Below are positions 32,167 to 41,543 of a stretch of 42,788 nt of DNA, in pieces. The position numbers and the translations under genes are program-made. A model generated the notes under the pieces. The model ran no database searches. It saw only the letters and a program-made list of their open reading frames with translations, and was not told the origin of the DNA. This stretch comes from Virgibacillus_R byunsanensis. Its GTDB lineage: Bacteria; Bacillota; Bacilli; Bacillales; Amphibacillaceae. Numbering within the stretch: the first letter of the stretch is position 1; the number at the start of each line of letters is the position of its first letter. Location: the NCBI RefSeq assembly GCF_042675965.1, contig NZ_JBHTKJ010000018.1, positions 1 to 42,788 of the forward strand, given 5' to 3'.

Positions 32167-33324
32167 CTATTTAATAATTAGTTCTTCAATAGATCTAGGA
32201 AATTTAGTTAATATTAATGGTTCGTTATCTGTGACTACGACAGTGTCTGAATGACGAAAGCCTGAGAATCCTTCAATATAAATTCCTGGTTCGCTAGAAA
32301 GCACCATTCCCGGCTGTAATACTGTATGGTCTCCTTCATCAATCCATGGAGCTTCATGCTCCTCTAAACCCTTTCCATGTCCAGTTCGATGCAATAAATA
32401 TTTACCGTATCCAGCTTTTCGGATATGGTCAAGAGCTACAGAATCTACTTCTGCACAAGTCATACCTGGACGCATAGCTTCTATAGCCATTTGTTGTGCT
32501 TCAGCCATAACATTAAATACTTTCTCCTGTTCTTGGCTAACATCTCCAATAAAGCAAGTTCTTTCACACTCTACTCGATATCCCCCAACATTTGCCCCAC
32601 AGCTTAATATTTGAGTTTCACCTTTTTGTAGTTTTTTTGCACTTGGCAATGCATGTGGCATTGCTGTCCTATCGCCACTTGGGACCAGACCACCCGCAGG
32701 TCCTCCAGGAACTAGAATAACCTCATCTAAATCAAAAACCATTTTACTTAAAGTTCTATTAGACATTTCTTGCAGTAGTTCCAGTTCGCTAATTCCAGGT
32801 TCAGCAATATCCATACCTGATTTGACAATAAAATCCGCATAGATCGCTGCATTCTTTAATAATTCAATCTCTTCACTATCTTTGGTTAACCTTATAGTGT
32901 GAACTATTGAATCGAAAGAAATAGAAACACCATTGAAACGTTCTTTAATTTGTGTAAATAGTTCATGGCTTCCTGAATCTAGTGAAATGTTTGATAGATT
33001 AGAATATTCACCTTTAATTTCATCAACCATCCAATCAATTGGATGAATAGGACCTGGGTACTCGAAATAGTGACGTATATCTTTAAAAATAGTCACACGT
33101 TTCGCTTCTTCTAATTCCATAATTGGAATGAAAAATATTGGTTCACCTTTCTGTGGGACAAATAACGCTATTGGCCTTTCAGTTGGAAAATGAAATAGAC
33201 CAGTCATGTAGAAGATATTATATGGATTAGATACAAATAACCCAGAGGTTCCTTTTTCTACTAAATGATTTTGAACTCGATCAACTCTTTTTTTATAAGA
33301 TGACATCGGTAAATGTGAAATCAT
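32167..33324 (-). CDS. M24 (pita-bread) hydrolase, creatinase/ectoine hydrolase-like rather than a metal Xaa-Pro peptidase
   Basis: 385 residues with a creatinase N-domain and a pita-bread C-domain. Of the five metal ligands of aminopeptidase P, three are replaced: Ser241 (in ILSCGANVGGY), Glu252 (in RVECERT) and Ser359 (in FRHSDT). His316 (TGHGKG) and Glu345 (SSEPGIY) remain. The LSC...GY...ERT pattern is what I recall for creatinase and ectoine hydrolase (DoeA), which work without metal on C-N bonds of small non-peptide substrates. AGGAGG precedes ATG 33324. It is encoded directly downstream of the ABC permeases, so the imported solute is the likely substrate. Confidence 0.82.
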   Translation of the reverse strand: MISHLPMSSYKKRVDRVQNHLVEKGTSGLFVSNPYNIFYMTGLFHFPTERPIALFVPQKGEPIFFIPIMELEEAKRVTIFKDIRHYFEYPGPIHPIDWMVDEIKGEYSNLSNISLDSGSHELFTQIKERFNGVSISFDSIVHTIRLTKDSEEIELLKNAAIYADFIVKSGMDIAEPGISELELLQEMSNRTLSKMVFDLDEVILVPGGPAGGLVPSGDRTAMPHALPSAKKLQKGETQILSCGANVGGYRVECERTCFIGDVSQEQEKVFNVMAEAQQMAIEAMRPGMTCAEVDSVALDHIRKAGYGKYLLHRTGHGKGLEEHEAPWIDEGDHTVLQPGMVLSSEPGIYIEGFSGFRHSDTVVVTDNEPLILTKFPRSIEELIIK

Positions 33325-33407
33325 ACATTCTTCCTCCTTTTAAAGCTTTGTCTACTATCAGGTTATTTCCAATTAGTAACGAAACAATGGATTAATTATC
33401 AGGTATA

Positions 33408-34313
33408 TTATTTCTCTCTCAATTTAGGATTGAGCGCCTCATTTATACCCATGCCTAGAAAGTTAAAAGATAAAACTAAAATTATTATTCCTACACTTGG
33501 AAATAATGAATGCCACCAAGCATTTATAATAACTCCTGTAGCCTGAGCATTTTGCAGGATGGTTCCCCAACTCCAAGTTGTTGGATCTCCAAGACCAAGA
33601 AAACTCAACCCAGCTTCGGATATAACAGCAATCCCCATAATTATAGCTATATTTACTAATATTGGAGGACTGGCGTTTAGTAGAACATGTCGAAAAATAA
33701 TTTTATATTCCGGTGTACCAATACACTTTGCTGCTTCTATATATTGTTTCTCTTTTATCGCTAGTGTTTCAGCCCTTGTAACACGCGCAATAGAAGGCCA
33801 ACTGAAAAGGCCAATTATAACAGCTATATTACTTACTCCCGTCCCTATAACGGCTGCCAAAATAATCATTAGAGGGAGAATAGGTAAAGTAAGGAAGATA
33901 TCAGTAACTCCCATACCAACTGTGGATATGCGTCCTCCATAATACCCTGATAGTAGACCAATAGGTACTCCAATCACTAAAGCAATCAAGGCTGTTATAA
34001 ATCCTACATATAATGAAACTCTTGTCCCCCAAACAACTTGATCAAATATGCTTAACCCCACCGAATCGGTACCAAACCAATACTGACTAGTTGGCGGTTG
34101 TAACATCATTGACATATCACCATAACCTTCAGGGAATTCACTAATTAATGGAGCTAAAACACCTATTACCAACAAGATTATAACTCCAAACAACCCAATC
34201 ATTCCTAACAGATTACGCCTAAAATTCTTTGCGAACTCAGATAGGTTTGAGCCTTTTTTCTTCTTAACTGCTACATTATTTGTATTAGAACCTTGGTGTA
34301 CAACTTGTCCCAC
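33408..34313 (-). CDS. dppC: peptide/nickel-type ABC permease, DppC-like
   Basis: 301 residues with an N-terminal cytoplasmic stretch, a first membrane helix at about 35-58, and a BPD_transp_1 domain carrying the EAA loop (EAAKCIGTPEYKIIFRHVLLN), which docks with the ATPases. The start is GTG at 34313 behind GGGGGTGG. It pairs with the DppB-like gene 11 bases upstream. Five to six membrane helices are expected. Confidence 0.88.
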   Translation of the reverse strand: MGQVVHQGSNTNNVAVKKKKGSNLSEFAKNFRRNLLGMIGLFGVIILLVIGVLAPLISEFPEGYGDMSMMLQPPTSQYWFGTDSVGLSIFDQVVWGTRVSLYVGFITALIALVIGVPIGLLSGYYGGRISTVGMGVTDIFLTLPILPLMIILAAVIGTGVSNIAVIIGLFSWPSIARVTRAETLAIKEKQYIEAAKCIGTPEYKIIFRHVLLNASPPILVNIAIIMGIAVISEAGLSFLGLGDPTTWSWGTILQNAQATGVIINAWWHSLFPSVGIIILVLSFNFLGMGINEALNPKLREK

Positions 34314-34324
34314 TTTTCCACCCC

Positions 34325-35284
34325 CTAATTAAATTTAATTTTTGGATCTAAATAAGTATATATAACGTCGGTAATGATATTAACGACCACCACAGTTATT
34401 GCTAAGATTAAGAAAGTTCCTTGTAAAACAGGATAGTCATGCTCTTGTACCGCTTCATAAATTAGTCTCCCTAATCCAGGATAAGCAAATACAGTCTCAG
34501 TAAGAATTGCGCCACCAACTATGGTTCCTACCTGTAATCCCATCATAGTTATAGTGGATAGCATTGCATTTCTAGTAGCATGACGCCATACAACGACTCT
34601 TTCTCTTAAACCTTTCGCTCTAGCTGTCCTAATATAATCTTCACTTAGAACATCTACCATACTAGCTCTCATAAACAAAACATAGTTTGCCAAATTAATA
34701 ATAGTTAATGTAAATACTGGTAAAATCAAATGGTGACCCACACTAACTATATAAGCCCAGCCGCTTAAATTATGATCAACTGCTCCTCCTATAGGGAAGA
34801 GTGGAATTTGTAATCCAAATAAGTACAGTAGTGATATTGCTAACCAAGGTAAAAAGATAGCTATACCAAAAATAGAAAAAGCATTAATTATTTGATCAGT
34901 AAAAGAACCTTTTCTATAAGCCGCTAATACGCCCATTGGTATACCAATAAGGGTGGTTATTATGATAGAAGCTATCATTAAAATTAATGTCCATGGCAAT
35001 CTTGACATAATAACTTCAACCACTGGGGAACGGTGAACAAATGAATTGCCTAAATCAAAATTTAAAAACAACTGTTTTAAAAAAATAAAGTATTGAACCA
35101 ATAGGTTTTGATCCAAGCCAAAGCCCTCTAATAATTTTTGTCTAGTAGCCTCAGACATACGTGAATCTAGCATCATTGATGTAGGGTCACCGGGCATCAC
35201 CCTTAAAATTAAAAATGTTATTGTCACCGCTATGAAAATAGTTATGGACGCTCTTAATAATCTGCTAAATAAAAACTTCTTCAT
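34325..35284 (-). CDS. dppB: peptide/nickel-type ABC permease, DppB-like
   Basis: 319 residues with the family opening (LLRASITIFIAVTITFLILRVMPGDP, shown in part here) that marks DppB/OppB, an EAA loop near YIRTARAKGLRE, and about six membrane helices. GGGGAG precedes ATG 35284. It is separated from the binding-protein gene by a stable hairpin at 35311-35340. Together with DppC it forms the channel. Confidence 0.88.
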   Translation of the reverse strand: MKKFLFSRLLRASITIFIAVTITFLILRVMPGDPTSMMLDSRMSEATRQKLLEGFGLDQNLLVQYFIFLKQLFLNFDLGNSFVHRSPVVEVIMSRLPWTLILMIASIIITTLIGIPMGVLAAYRKGSFTDQIINAFSIFGIAIFLPWLAISLLYLFGLQIPLFPIGGAVDHNLSGWAYIVSVGHHLILPVFTLTIINLANYVLFMRASMVDVLSEDYIRTARAKGLRERVVVWRHATRNAMLSTITMMGLQVGTIVGGAILTETVFAYPGLGRLIYEAVQEHDYPVLQGTFLILAITVVVVNIITDVIYTYLDPKIKFN

Positions 35285-35310
35285 AGATGATCTCCCCGCT
35301 TTAAAAGTAT

Positions 35311-35340
35311 ACCTCCCAAATGGATATTCACTTGAGAGGT
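35311..35340 (-). terminator. intercistronic hairpin between binding protein and permease genes
   Basis: ACCTCTCAAGTG pairs with CATTTGGGAGGT (two wobbles) around a 6-base loop; ATACTTTTAA follows on the minus strand. It probably gives partial termination and higher binding-protein levels. Confidence 0.6.
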
Positions 35341-35347
35341 TTATAAA

Positions 35348-37042
35348 TTATTTTTGAAAAACGTTAATTAAAGAGTTTGGATCGACAAGACCTTGCAAAT
35401 CACTTGGATAAACTTTAAATCCACCAAATTTTTCGCTGTTATAAACTAAGTTAAATTGTTGAACATATACCGGAACAACAGGAAACTCATTTACAAACCA
35501 CTCTTGCGCTTTAAAAACATTTTCTTTTGCTTCATCTTCACTTGTAGCATATTTTGCATCTTCCATTATCTTATCTAATTCTGGATCGTTGACTCCCATG
35601 AAATTTAATGCTGATTCTGAGTGAAGTAAGGTATGCATTGTTTCGGTAGATTCATCAAATGCTCCCCACTTACCTATATGCATTTCGAAATCTTGTTCTG
35701 TGAAAATTCTAGTAGATAAAGTGTTATATTCTACCGGAGATAATTCTAATGTGACACCGATTTCCTTAGCATTATCTTCAAGGATTTTTGCTACTTTTTG
35801 GTGAAATGAGTTTGCACCGTCATATATCATCTCTAAATTCACATTCTCACCACCGTACTCATCTGGTGCATTCAATGTTCCATCTCCATCTGTGTCTTCA
35901 TAACCTGCTTCTTCTAAAATGCTCTTAGCCTCTTCAACATTGTATTCCGGTGCTGTTGCATCTGGATTTATCCATTCACTGTAAATACTAGATATTGGTG
36001 TATCAATATCCATTGCAGCTCCTTCTAAACCTACGTTGATAATAGCTTCTCTATCTGTTGCAGTAGCCATAGCTAATCTGAAGTTTGTATCCTCTGTAGG
36101 CGATGGTTCATCTGGATTTAAATTAAAACTATAATATGCATAACCTAAACTTGGTGTTTGCACTACTTCCAATCCTTCAGTCGATTCAACTTGGCTTAAA
36201 GCAGATGTAGGTATATCTTGAGCAGTTACATCTATATCTCCTTTTTGCAAAGCAAGAACCATTGTATTTATATCTGGGTAAATTCTATAAGTTACTTTAT
36301 CTAGATAAGGTTTACCATCTTCTGCTGCAAACCAATTATCAACTGTTTCTAATTCTACAAATTGTCCCTTTTTCCATTCTACTAACTTAAATGGACCAGC
36401 TCCAACTGGATCATCATTTGTAAAGTTACTTGGGTCTTCCACATCTTCCCAAATGTGTTTAGGTACAATACGAACCCAATATCCCATTGTCCCAGCAAAT
36501 CCAGGATATGCGCGTTTCAAGTTATAAACCACTGTTAAATCATCTGGAGTTTCTACAGATTCAACTTGATCAAAAACTGCTGCTGTCCATTGTAGTTGGT
36601 GCTCATGCAATAATTCACCAGTAAATTTAATATCTTCAGAAGTTATTGGAGTTCCATCTTGCCACTCAACACCTTCTCTTAATTTAAAAGTAACTGTTTT
36701 TCCTTCATTCGTAGTTTCCCACGATTCTGCTAAGGAAGGTACTTTTTCTCCTTCTTCATTCATTAACATAAGGTGAGGGTATATGGAACTGTTTATCCAG
36801 TTACCAGGTGTTGTGTTCGATACAAGTGGATTCAGTGTATCAGGATCCGCTGTCATACCTACAACTAGTTCGCCACCTTCTTGAGGTTCCCCTGCTGCTG
36901 CTTCTGATTCACCGGAATCTTCACTATCTGGTTCCGTTTCCTCATCAACAGGATCCGTATTGGATGAACAAGCTACTAGAACTGTTAGAGCAAGCATAAT
37001 TATCAAAATTGATTTAAATAATAAAATTACATTTTTATTCAT
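35348..37042 (-). CDS. ABC transporter solute-binding lipoprotein, family 5 (Dpp/Opp type)
   Basis: 564 residues. The signal peptide ends in lipobox LVAC, followed by an acidic Ser/Glu-rich linker that spaces the protein from the membrane. Family 5 features include GMTADPDTLNPL near the start, TVTFKLREGVEWQDGTPI and NDPVGAGPFKLVEWKKG. It delivers peptides or other amide solutes to the permease pair. The gap of 103 bases upstream separates it from the ATPase genes and could hold its own promoter. Confidence 0.88.
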   Translation of the reverse strand: MNKNVILLFKSILIIMLALTVLVACSSNTDPVDEETEPDSEDSGESEAAAGEPQEGGELVVGMTADPDTLNPLVSNTTPGNWINSSIYPHLMLMNEEGEKVPSLAESWETTNEGKTVTFKLREGVEWQDGTPITSEDIKFTGELLHEHQLQWTAAVFDQVESVETPDDLTVVYNLKRAYPGFAGTMGYWVRIVPKHIWEDVEDPSNFTNDDPVGAGPFKLVEWKKGQFVELETVDNWFAAEDGKPYLDKVTYRIYPDINTMVLALQKGDIDVTAQDIPTSALSQVESTEGLEVVQTPSLGYAYYSFNLNPDEPSPTEDTNFRLAMATATDREAIINVGLEGAAMDIDTPISSIYSEWINPDATAPEYNVEEAKSILEEAGYEDTDGDGTLNAPDEYGGENVNLEMIYDGANSFHQKVAKILEDNAKEIGVTLELSPVEYNTLSTRIFTEQDFEMHIGKWGAFDESTETMHTLLHSESALNFMGVNDPELDKIMEDAKYATSEDEAKENVFKAQEWFVNEFPVVPVYVQQFNLVYNSEKFGGFKVYPSDLQGLVDPNSLINVFQK

Positions 37043-37145
37043 TTTTCTACCTCCATGTCTTTTTTTTAAATGTATATTCTTGCTATAATTTAGCAGAATA
37101 CGGTGAATAATAGGAATTTTTTTAATAAATTATAATTACAACATT

Positions 37146-38114
37146 CTAATTATAAAGGTGACAAGCTACCAACCTCCCATCATCTCTTTCTATTTGTTCT
37201 GGGACACTAACCTTACAAATATCCATGGCATCTGGACATCTAGGGTGAAAAGCACAACCTTTTGGTGGATTAGATGGGCTTGGTACATCTCCAGAAAGAA
37301 TTATTCTTTCTTTTTTCACTTTTGGATCTGCATTCGGAACAGCTGATAATAGTGCTTTTGAATATGGATGTAGGGAATCATTAAATAATTTCTTTTTATC
37401 ACTCACCTCAACAATTTTGCCTAAGTACATAACTGCAATTCGATCACAAAGATGATCCACAACACTCAAATCATGAGATATAAATACATACGTTAGGTCA
37501 AATTCTTTTTGAATATCTTTTAATAGATTTAATACTTGAGATTGAATGGACACATCTAGTGCCGATACTGGTTCATCAGCGATAATTAATTCTGGATTTA
37601 ATGCTAATGCTCTGGCTATTCCAATTCGTTGTCTTTGACCACCACTAAATTCGTGTGGGAATCTATTTATAGCATGATTACCTAATCCTACTACATCAAG
37701 TAATTCAGTAACTCTTTTTTTCCTTTCAACTTTTTCATTTATTTTGAAGTTAATAAGAGGTTCTTCAATAATGTCGCCCACAGTCATTCTAGGATTCATT
37801 GATGAATATGGATCTTGAAAAATCATTTGAAACCTTTGTCTTACCTTCCTTAACTCTTTTGGTCGATAATCTAAAATATTGTCACCTTTATAATAAATTT
37901 CACCATCCGTTGCGTCTAGCAGTCTAATTAGCAATCTACCTGTAGTAGATTTACCACAACCAGATTCACCGACAAGACCTAACGTCTCTCCTTTTTTAAC
38001 TTCAAGAGAAATATCGTCTACAGCTTTTACATATGATGAACTTCTTCCAAAAAAGCCTTTCTTAATAGGAAAATATTTTCTAAGATTTTTAGCTTCTAAT
38101 AATAGTTCACTCAT
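37146..38114 (-). CDS. dppF: peptide ABC transporter ATPase, DppF/OppF-like
   Basis: 322 residues. Walker A GESGCGKS at about 53-60, signature SGGQRQR, Walker B and D-loop IADEPVSALD, then the C-terminal oligopeptide-transporter extension with Cys residues in GCAFHPRCPDAMDIC that can bind an iron-sulfur cluster. It overlaps the DppD stop by 4 bases, so the two ATPases are co-translated and form a heterodimer. Confidence 0.9.
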   Translation of the reverse strand: MSELLLEAKNLRKYFPIKKGFFGRSSSYVKAVDDISLEVKKGETLGLVGESGCGKSTTGRLLIRLLDATDGEIYYKGDNILDYRPKELRKVRQRFQMIFQDPYSSMNPRMTVGDIIEEPLINFKINEKVERKKRVTELLDVVGLGNHAINRFPHEFSGGQRQRIGIARALALNPELIIADEPVSALDVSIQSQVLNLLKDIQKEFDLTYVFISHDLSVVDHLCDRIAVMYLGKIVEVSDKKKLFNDSLHPYSKALLSAVPNADPKVKKERIILSGDVPSPSNPPKGCAFHPRCPDAMDICKVSVPEQIERDDGRLVACHLYN

Positions 38115-39112
38115 ATTGTTACCACCTCCTTTTCATCTTCATAAAGCCAGCACCTACATTTTGTATTGCTAGCAGTGTTAAATTTCGGCGGTACTTGTGT
38201 TCGACACTTTTCCATTACTTGGGGACACCTGTCTGCAAATCGACACCCCTTAGGCATTTCTTGCAATTGTGGTACAGTTCCTTCAATAGTATTTAATCTA
38301 TCCTTATGCTCCCCAATTTTAGGAGTAGATGCCATCAGTCCTTTTGTATAAGGATGTTTGGGTTCAGCAAACAATGTTTCTACTTCTGCTTCCTCTACAA
38401 CTTGTCCAGCATACATGACTACGACTCTGTCACAAGTTTCTGCAACCACCCCTAAATCATGTGTTATAAATAAAATAGACATCTCAAATTCAAATTGGAT
38501 TTTTTTCATTAGTTCAAGTATTTGAGCTTGAATAGTAACATCAAGAGCAGTGGTAGGTTCATCAGCAATCAGTAGTCCTGGATCGCACGCTAACCCCATT
38601 GCGATCATCACACGTTGACGCATTCCACCAGATAATTGGTGGGGGTATTCATTTACAACTTCATCAGGTCTTGGAATTCCTACAAGTTTTAACATATTAA
38701 TTGCTTTTTCCTTAGCTGCTCTATTTGATAAATTACTATGAAGTTTTAATAATTCATAAATTTGGAATCCTACTGTATAGACAGGGTTTAGAGAAGTCAT
38801 AGGATCCTGAAAGATCATAGCCATATCCTTACCACGAAGCTTTCGATATGAGTCTTTATTAAGATTTAATAAATTCGTACCATTTAAGTTTATTTCTCCT
38901 TCGACAACCTCTGCGTTCTTAGGCAAAAGACCCATAATAGATAAGGCTGTAATACTTTTCCCACAGCCAGACTCTCCAACAATCCCTACTGTTTCTCCCT
39001 TATCTATGTGAAAGCTAACGTCCTCAATAATCGAAAATTCTTCTCTGTCAGACCTCACTTTGGTTTTTATATTATTGACTTCCAACACTGTGTTCTGACT
39101 ATAATCCCTCAT
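38111..39112 (-). CDS. dppD: peptide ABC transporter ATPase, DppD/OppD-like
   Basis: 333 residues. Walker A GESGCGKS, signature LSGGMRQR, Walker B IADEPTTALD and a C-terminal Cys-containing extension (GCRFADRCP). It is the first gene of the leftward transport operon. AGGAGG lies 6-7 bases before ATG 39112. The leader upstream contains a 17-bp hairpin (39176-39224) whose loop includes CCTCC, complementary to this ribosome binding site. Confidence 0.9.
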   Translation of the reverse strand: MRDYSQNTVLEVNNIKTKVRSDREEFSIIEDVSFHIDKGETVGIVGESGCGKSITALSIMGLLPKNAEVVEGEINLNGTNLLNLNKDSYRKLRGKDMAMIFQDPMTSLNPVYTVGFQIYELLKLHSNLSNRAAKEKAINMLKLVGIPRPDEVVNEYPHQLSGGMRQRVMIAMGLACDPGLLIADEPTTALDVTIQAQILELMKKIQFEFEMSILFITHDLGVVAETCDRVVVMYAGQVVEEAEVETLFAEPKHPYTKGLMASTPKIGEHKDRLNTIEGTVPQLQEMPKGCRFADRCPQVMEKCRTQVPPKFNTASNTKCRCWLYEDEKEVVTI

Positions 39113-39758
39113 GATTTTCCTCCTAAAATAATTACTTTATTACTTTATCTAGTTAAACTTAACTTTTATATAAATCTCACAATATGCTGTTTTAATAGGG
39201 AGGTCTAAACAGTCATATTGTGAGTGATACACATTAATAAATTGCTTTAATTACAAATTGATTTATCTTTCTCCAAATAATTACTTTTTATTTAATTAAG
39301 AATTGTCAAAATCTATTGTTTTTAATTATAATGGAATTAGATCAGAAGTCAATATAATTTTTAAAGATTTTTAAATAATTAATTAAAATATTTTTAGTTT
39401 TTATAAATTATGTAGATATTTTTAAAATTATTTAATTAAAATGGAATATTCGCCATTTTTTTACATTAAATAATTCTTCATAATATATCACTTCAACTTT
39501 TATTTGTCTACAAAAAATTCAGATTATTAATGTTGTTAAAATATTACATTTAGTGGGGTGAACTGCTTATGTCTCGACATTTTGCTGTCGAAGTCTTATT
39601 GTCCTGTACGTCGAAGCTGGACGTGGCTAATTCTGTAGTTAAATATACATAACTTTCAATTTATAGTTTTTTTACTATAAATAAATAACCAAATTATAGA
39701 CTTTTAACAGCCCATAATTCGGTCAAGTCTAATTACTTATCTATTTGAAACTAATCGA
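39113..39758. other. 646-base AT-rich leader and gap upstream of the transport operon
   Basis: No gene is visible. It contains the hairpin at 39176-39224, a very AT-rich stretch at 39290-39480 with several TTGACA/TATAAT-like words but no unique promoter, a decayed relative of the 7376-7480 repeat at about 39590-39632, and a short palindrome TTATAGT/ACTATAA at about 39660-39679 near the end of the M28-like gene. Confidence 0.5.
39176..39224 (-). promoter_or_regulatory. long leader hairpin of the Dpp-like operon
   Basis: CTCACAATATG pairs perfectly with CATATTGTGAG and the inner CTGTTT with AAACAG, with one bulged base, giving 17 bp. On the minus strand the 14-base loop is AGACCTCCCTATTA. It starts 112 bases and ends 64 bases before the dppD start codon. 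It may be an operator, or an RNA element acting through loop pairing with the AGGAGG ribosome binding site. Confidence 0.6.
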
Positions 39759-41525
39759 TTATTGAAAATTTGTTAAGCTTTTAGACAGTTTTCTATAGGT
39801 TGAAGAAACCCTATTACTACCTCTTAATAAGTGATTTAAGGTAACTTTAAACAGATGGCTATCTGAATTATGATCGTGAAGCTCTAATGCGGGTGCAATA
39901 TCTGGTAGCTCAGGTACATTTAATGCTGGATCATGTCTAAATTTACCATTTTTCGCAAAGTTAATACGAACCAATTCTCGACCCAATTCAAGTAATAATT
40001 CGTTAGCTTCTTTAATTATTGGATCATTAAGATTACCTTGACTACCTATATTTTCAACAAATGCATTAAATTTAACAAGTTGTTCTTTAAGAAGTTCTGC
40101 GTCCTGTTTCACACTATCAAATGAAAAGGCATCCTTCACTGATTCCTGGTAGGTATTAATTGTTTTAAGCTGACTTTCTACCGTCTTCGTAAAATCGTAA
40201 GGTAGGACTGTAGAATTAACATTACGAACCACACTTAATAAATACATGTGTATATCATTCAATAAAATTTCTTCATCTACAACATGAATTAAGTCATCTT
40301 CTGTATGCCATTCAATGTTTCCACCACAGCCACCTACAGGATAATACCCTTTCTCCTTTGCTACTTCAGGTGGCATTGTTGATGAAAGCATATAATAGGA
40401 AGTGATTCCAATATTATTAAACGAGTAATCTCCTGCGCGATTTGGCCTCACCCCTCTAGCCGGTTTATCAAGGGCGTCTTTTATCGCTATTTGACAATGG
40501 TCTTCTACCTCATCCATCATGTCCAGGTATTCATATGAGGTGGCCCAACGGCAACCAGGTGAATCACAGTTAACTTGTGCCACACAATTTTCATCTAGGT
40601 CTAATCCAAAATAATCCGCAAACCACGTTGAACCAGCATAACGGCCTGTCGAGTGACCAGGCCATATGGCAATACGAACGGAACGTTTTAAATTGTGGCG
40701 GTTATGATATAACACACGAGCCATTTCTACAAGCGATGCATCACCTGTAGCATTATCACCTAATCCATAGCCCCAAGAGTCCAAATGTCCATGAAGTAAC
40801 AAAAACTTTTCGGGTTCTTCTGTACCTTCGATATGAATATCTAGTAATGGACAATCAAACCACCCTTGCTTTAGTTCAGTTTTCACTGAAACTTCAACTT
40901 TACCTTCTTTACAAAACTCTATGAGTTTTTGACCATCTTCATAATTAATCGCTGTTGCCACCGAATCAGGTTCTGTCTGGTAGTTATCCAAGTCAGGGCT
41001 CCCCCAAATTGGCGTACAAATTCCGTCATGAATATTGTGACCAGGGTTAATAAATATAGAGGCTAATGCTCCACGTTCTTCAAAATATTTAATGCGGGCT
41101 GGCATAGCGAAACCTTCAGACAGTACTATCTTCCCCTCAAAAGTTTCTTGATCATCCAAGACATCTAAACTAAATATGTCCATTTCGTTTGATTCAGAAC
41201 CTGCAGCAATGTAAACAAGCTCTCCTTTTAATCCCTCTGTTGCATTTGAAAAAGCGGGTGTTTTAGCACGAATGTTAAATGGTTTTGCACCATGAACTTC
41301 AACCTCTGCTGATACGGGAACACTAAGGTAAAGGTTAGGGTTATGCAATTTATACGGTACTTTTACTTCCTCTAACAGTTCACCTAAATAATCAAAAGCT
41401 TCTTTTTCATCTTCACTACTTGATTCGCGTACTAGAGTTTGAAATTTACTTAACACTTTCCGTGGTAATTCTAAGTTAACTTGATTTAATAATTCTTGTT
41501 CAAAAGTAGTTGTTGATTGAGTCAT
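39759..41525 (-). CDS. M28-like protein with PA domain, catalytic Glu pair replaced
   Basis: 588 residues, without a signal peptide. Residues of about 90-215 resemble a PA (protease-associated) insert. The M28 core follows: HGHLD (His247), GLGDNATG (Asp257), NCDSPG (Asp321) and a late His in EWHTEDD. Where M28 enzymes have the EE pair (catalytic base and zinc ligand), the sequence is IWPGHSTGRYAGS, with His291-Ser292. A helical C-terminal extension of about 150 residues follows. I recall relatives with GHSxGRYAGS, so this looks like a fixed subfamily trait. It is encoded 18 bases after the racemase-like gene. Confidence 0.8.
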   Translation of the reverse strand: MTQSTTTFEQELLNQVNLELPRKVLSKFQTLVRESSSEDEKEAFDYLGELLEEVKVPYKLHNPNLYLSVPVSAEVEVHGAKPFNIRAKTPAFSNATEGLKGELVYIAAGSESNEMDIFSLDVLDDQETFEGKIVLSEGFAMPARIKYFEERGALASIFINPGHNIHDGICTPIWGSPDLDNYQTEPDSVATAINYEDGQKLIEFCKEGKVEVSVKTELKQGWFDCPLLDIHIEGTEEPEKFLLLHGHLDSWGYGLGDNATGDASLVEMARVLYHNRHNLKRSVRIAIWPGHSTGRYAGSTWFADYFGLDLDENCVAQVNCDSPGCRWATSYEYLDMMDEVEDHCQIAIKDALDKPARGVRPNRAGDYSFNNIGITSYYMLSSTMPPEVAKEKGYYPVGGCGGNIEWHTEDDLIHVVDEEILLNDIHMYLLSVVRNVNSTVLPYDFTKTVESQLKTINTYQESVKDAFSFDSVKQDAELLKEQLVKFNAFVENIGSQGNLNDPIIKEANELLLELGRELVRINFAKNGKFRHDPALNVPELPDIAPALELHDHNSDSHLFKVTLNHLLRGSNRVSSTYRKLSKSLTNFQ

Positions 41526-41543
41526 TTAATCATCCCTTTCTAA

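Noticed and set aside
39290..39480. Specific promoter or CodY site in the AT-rich leader
   Set aside because: Many TTGACA- and TATAAT-like words occur by composition alone, and none has a clearly better match or spacing.
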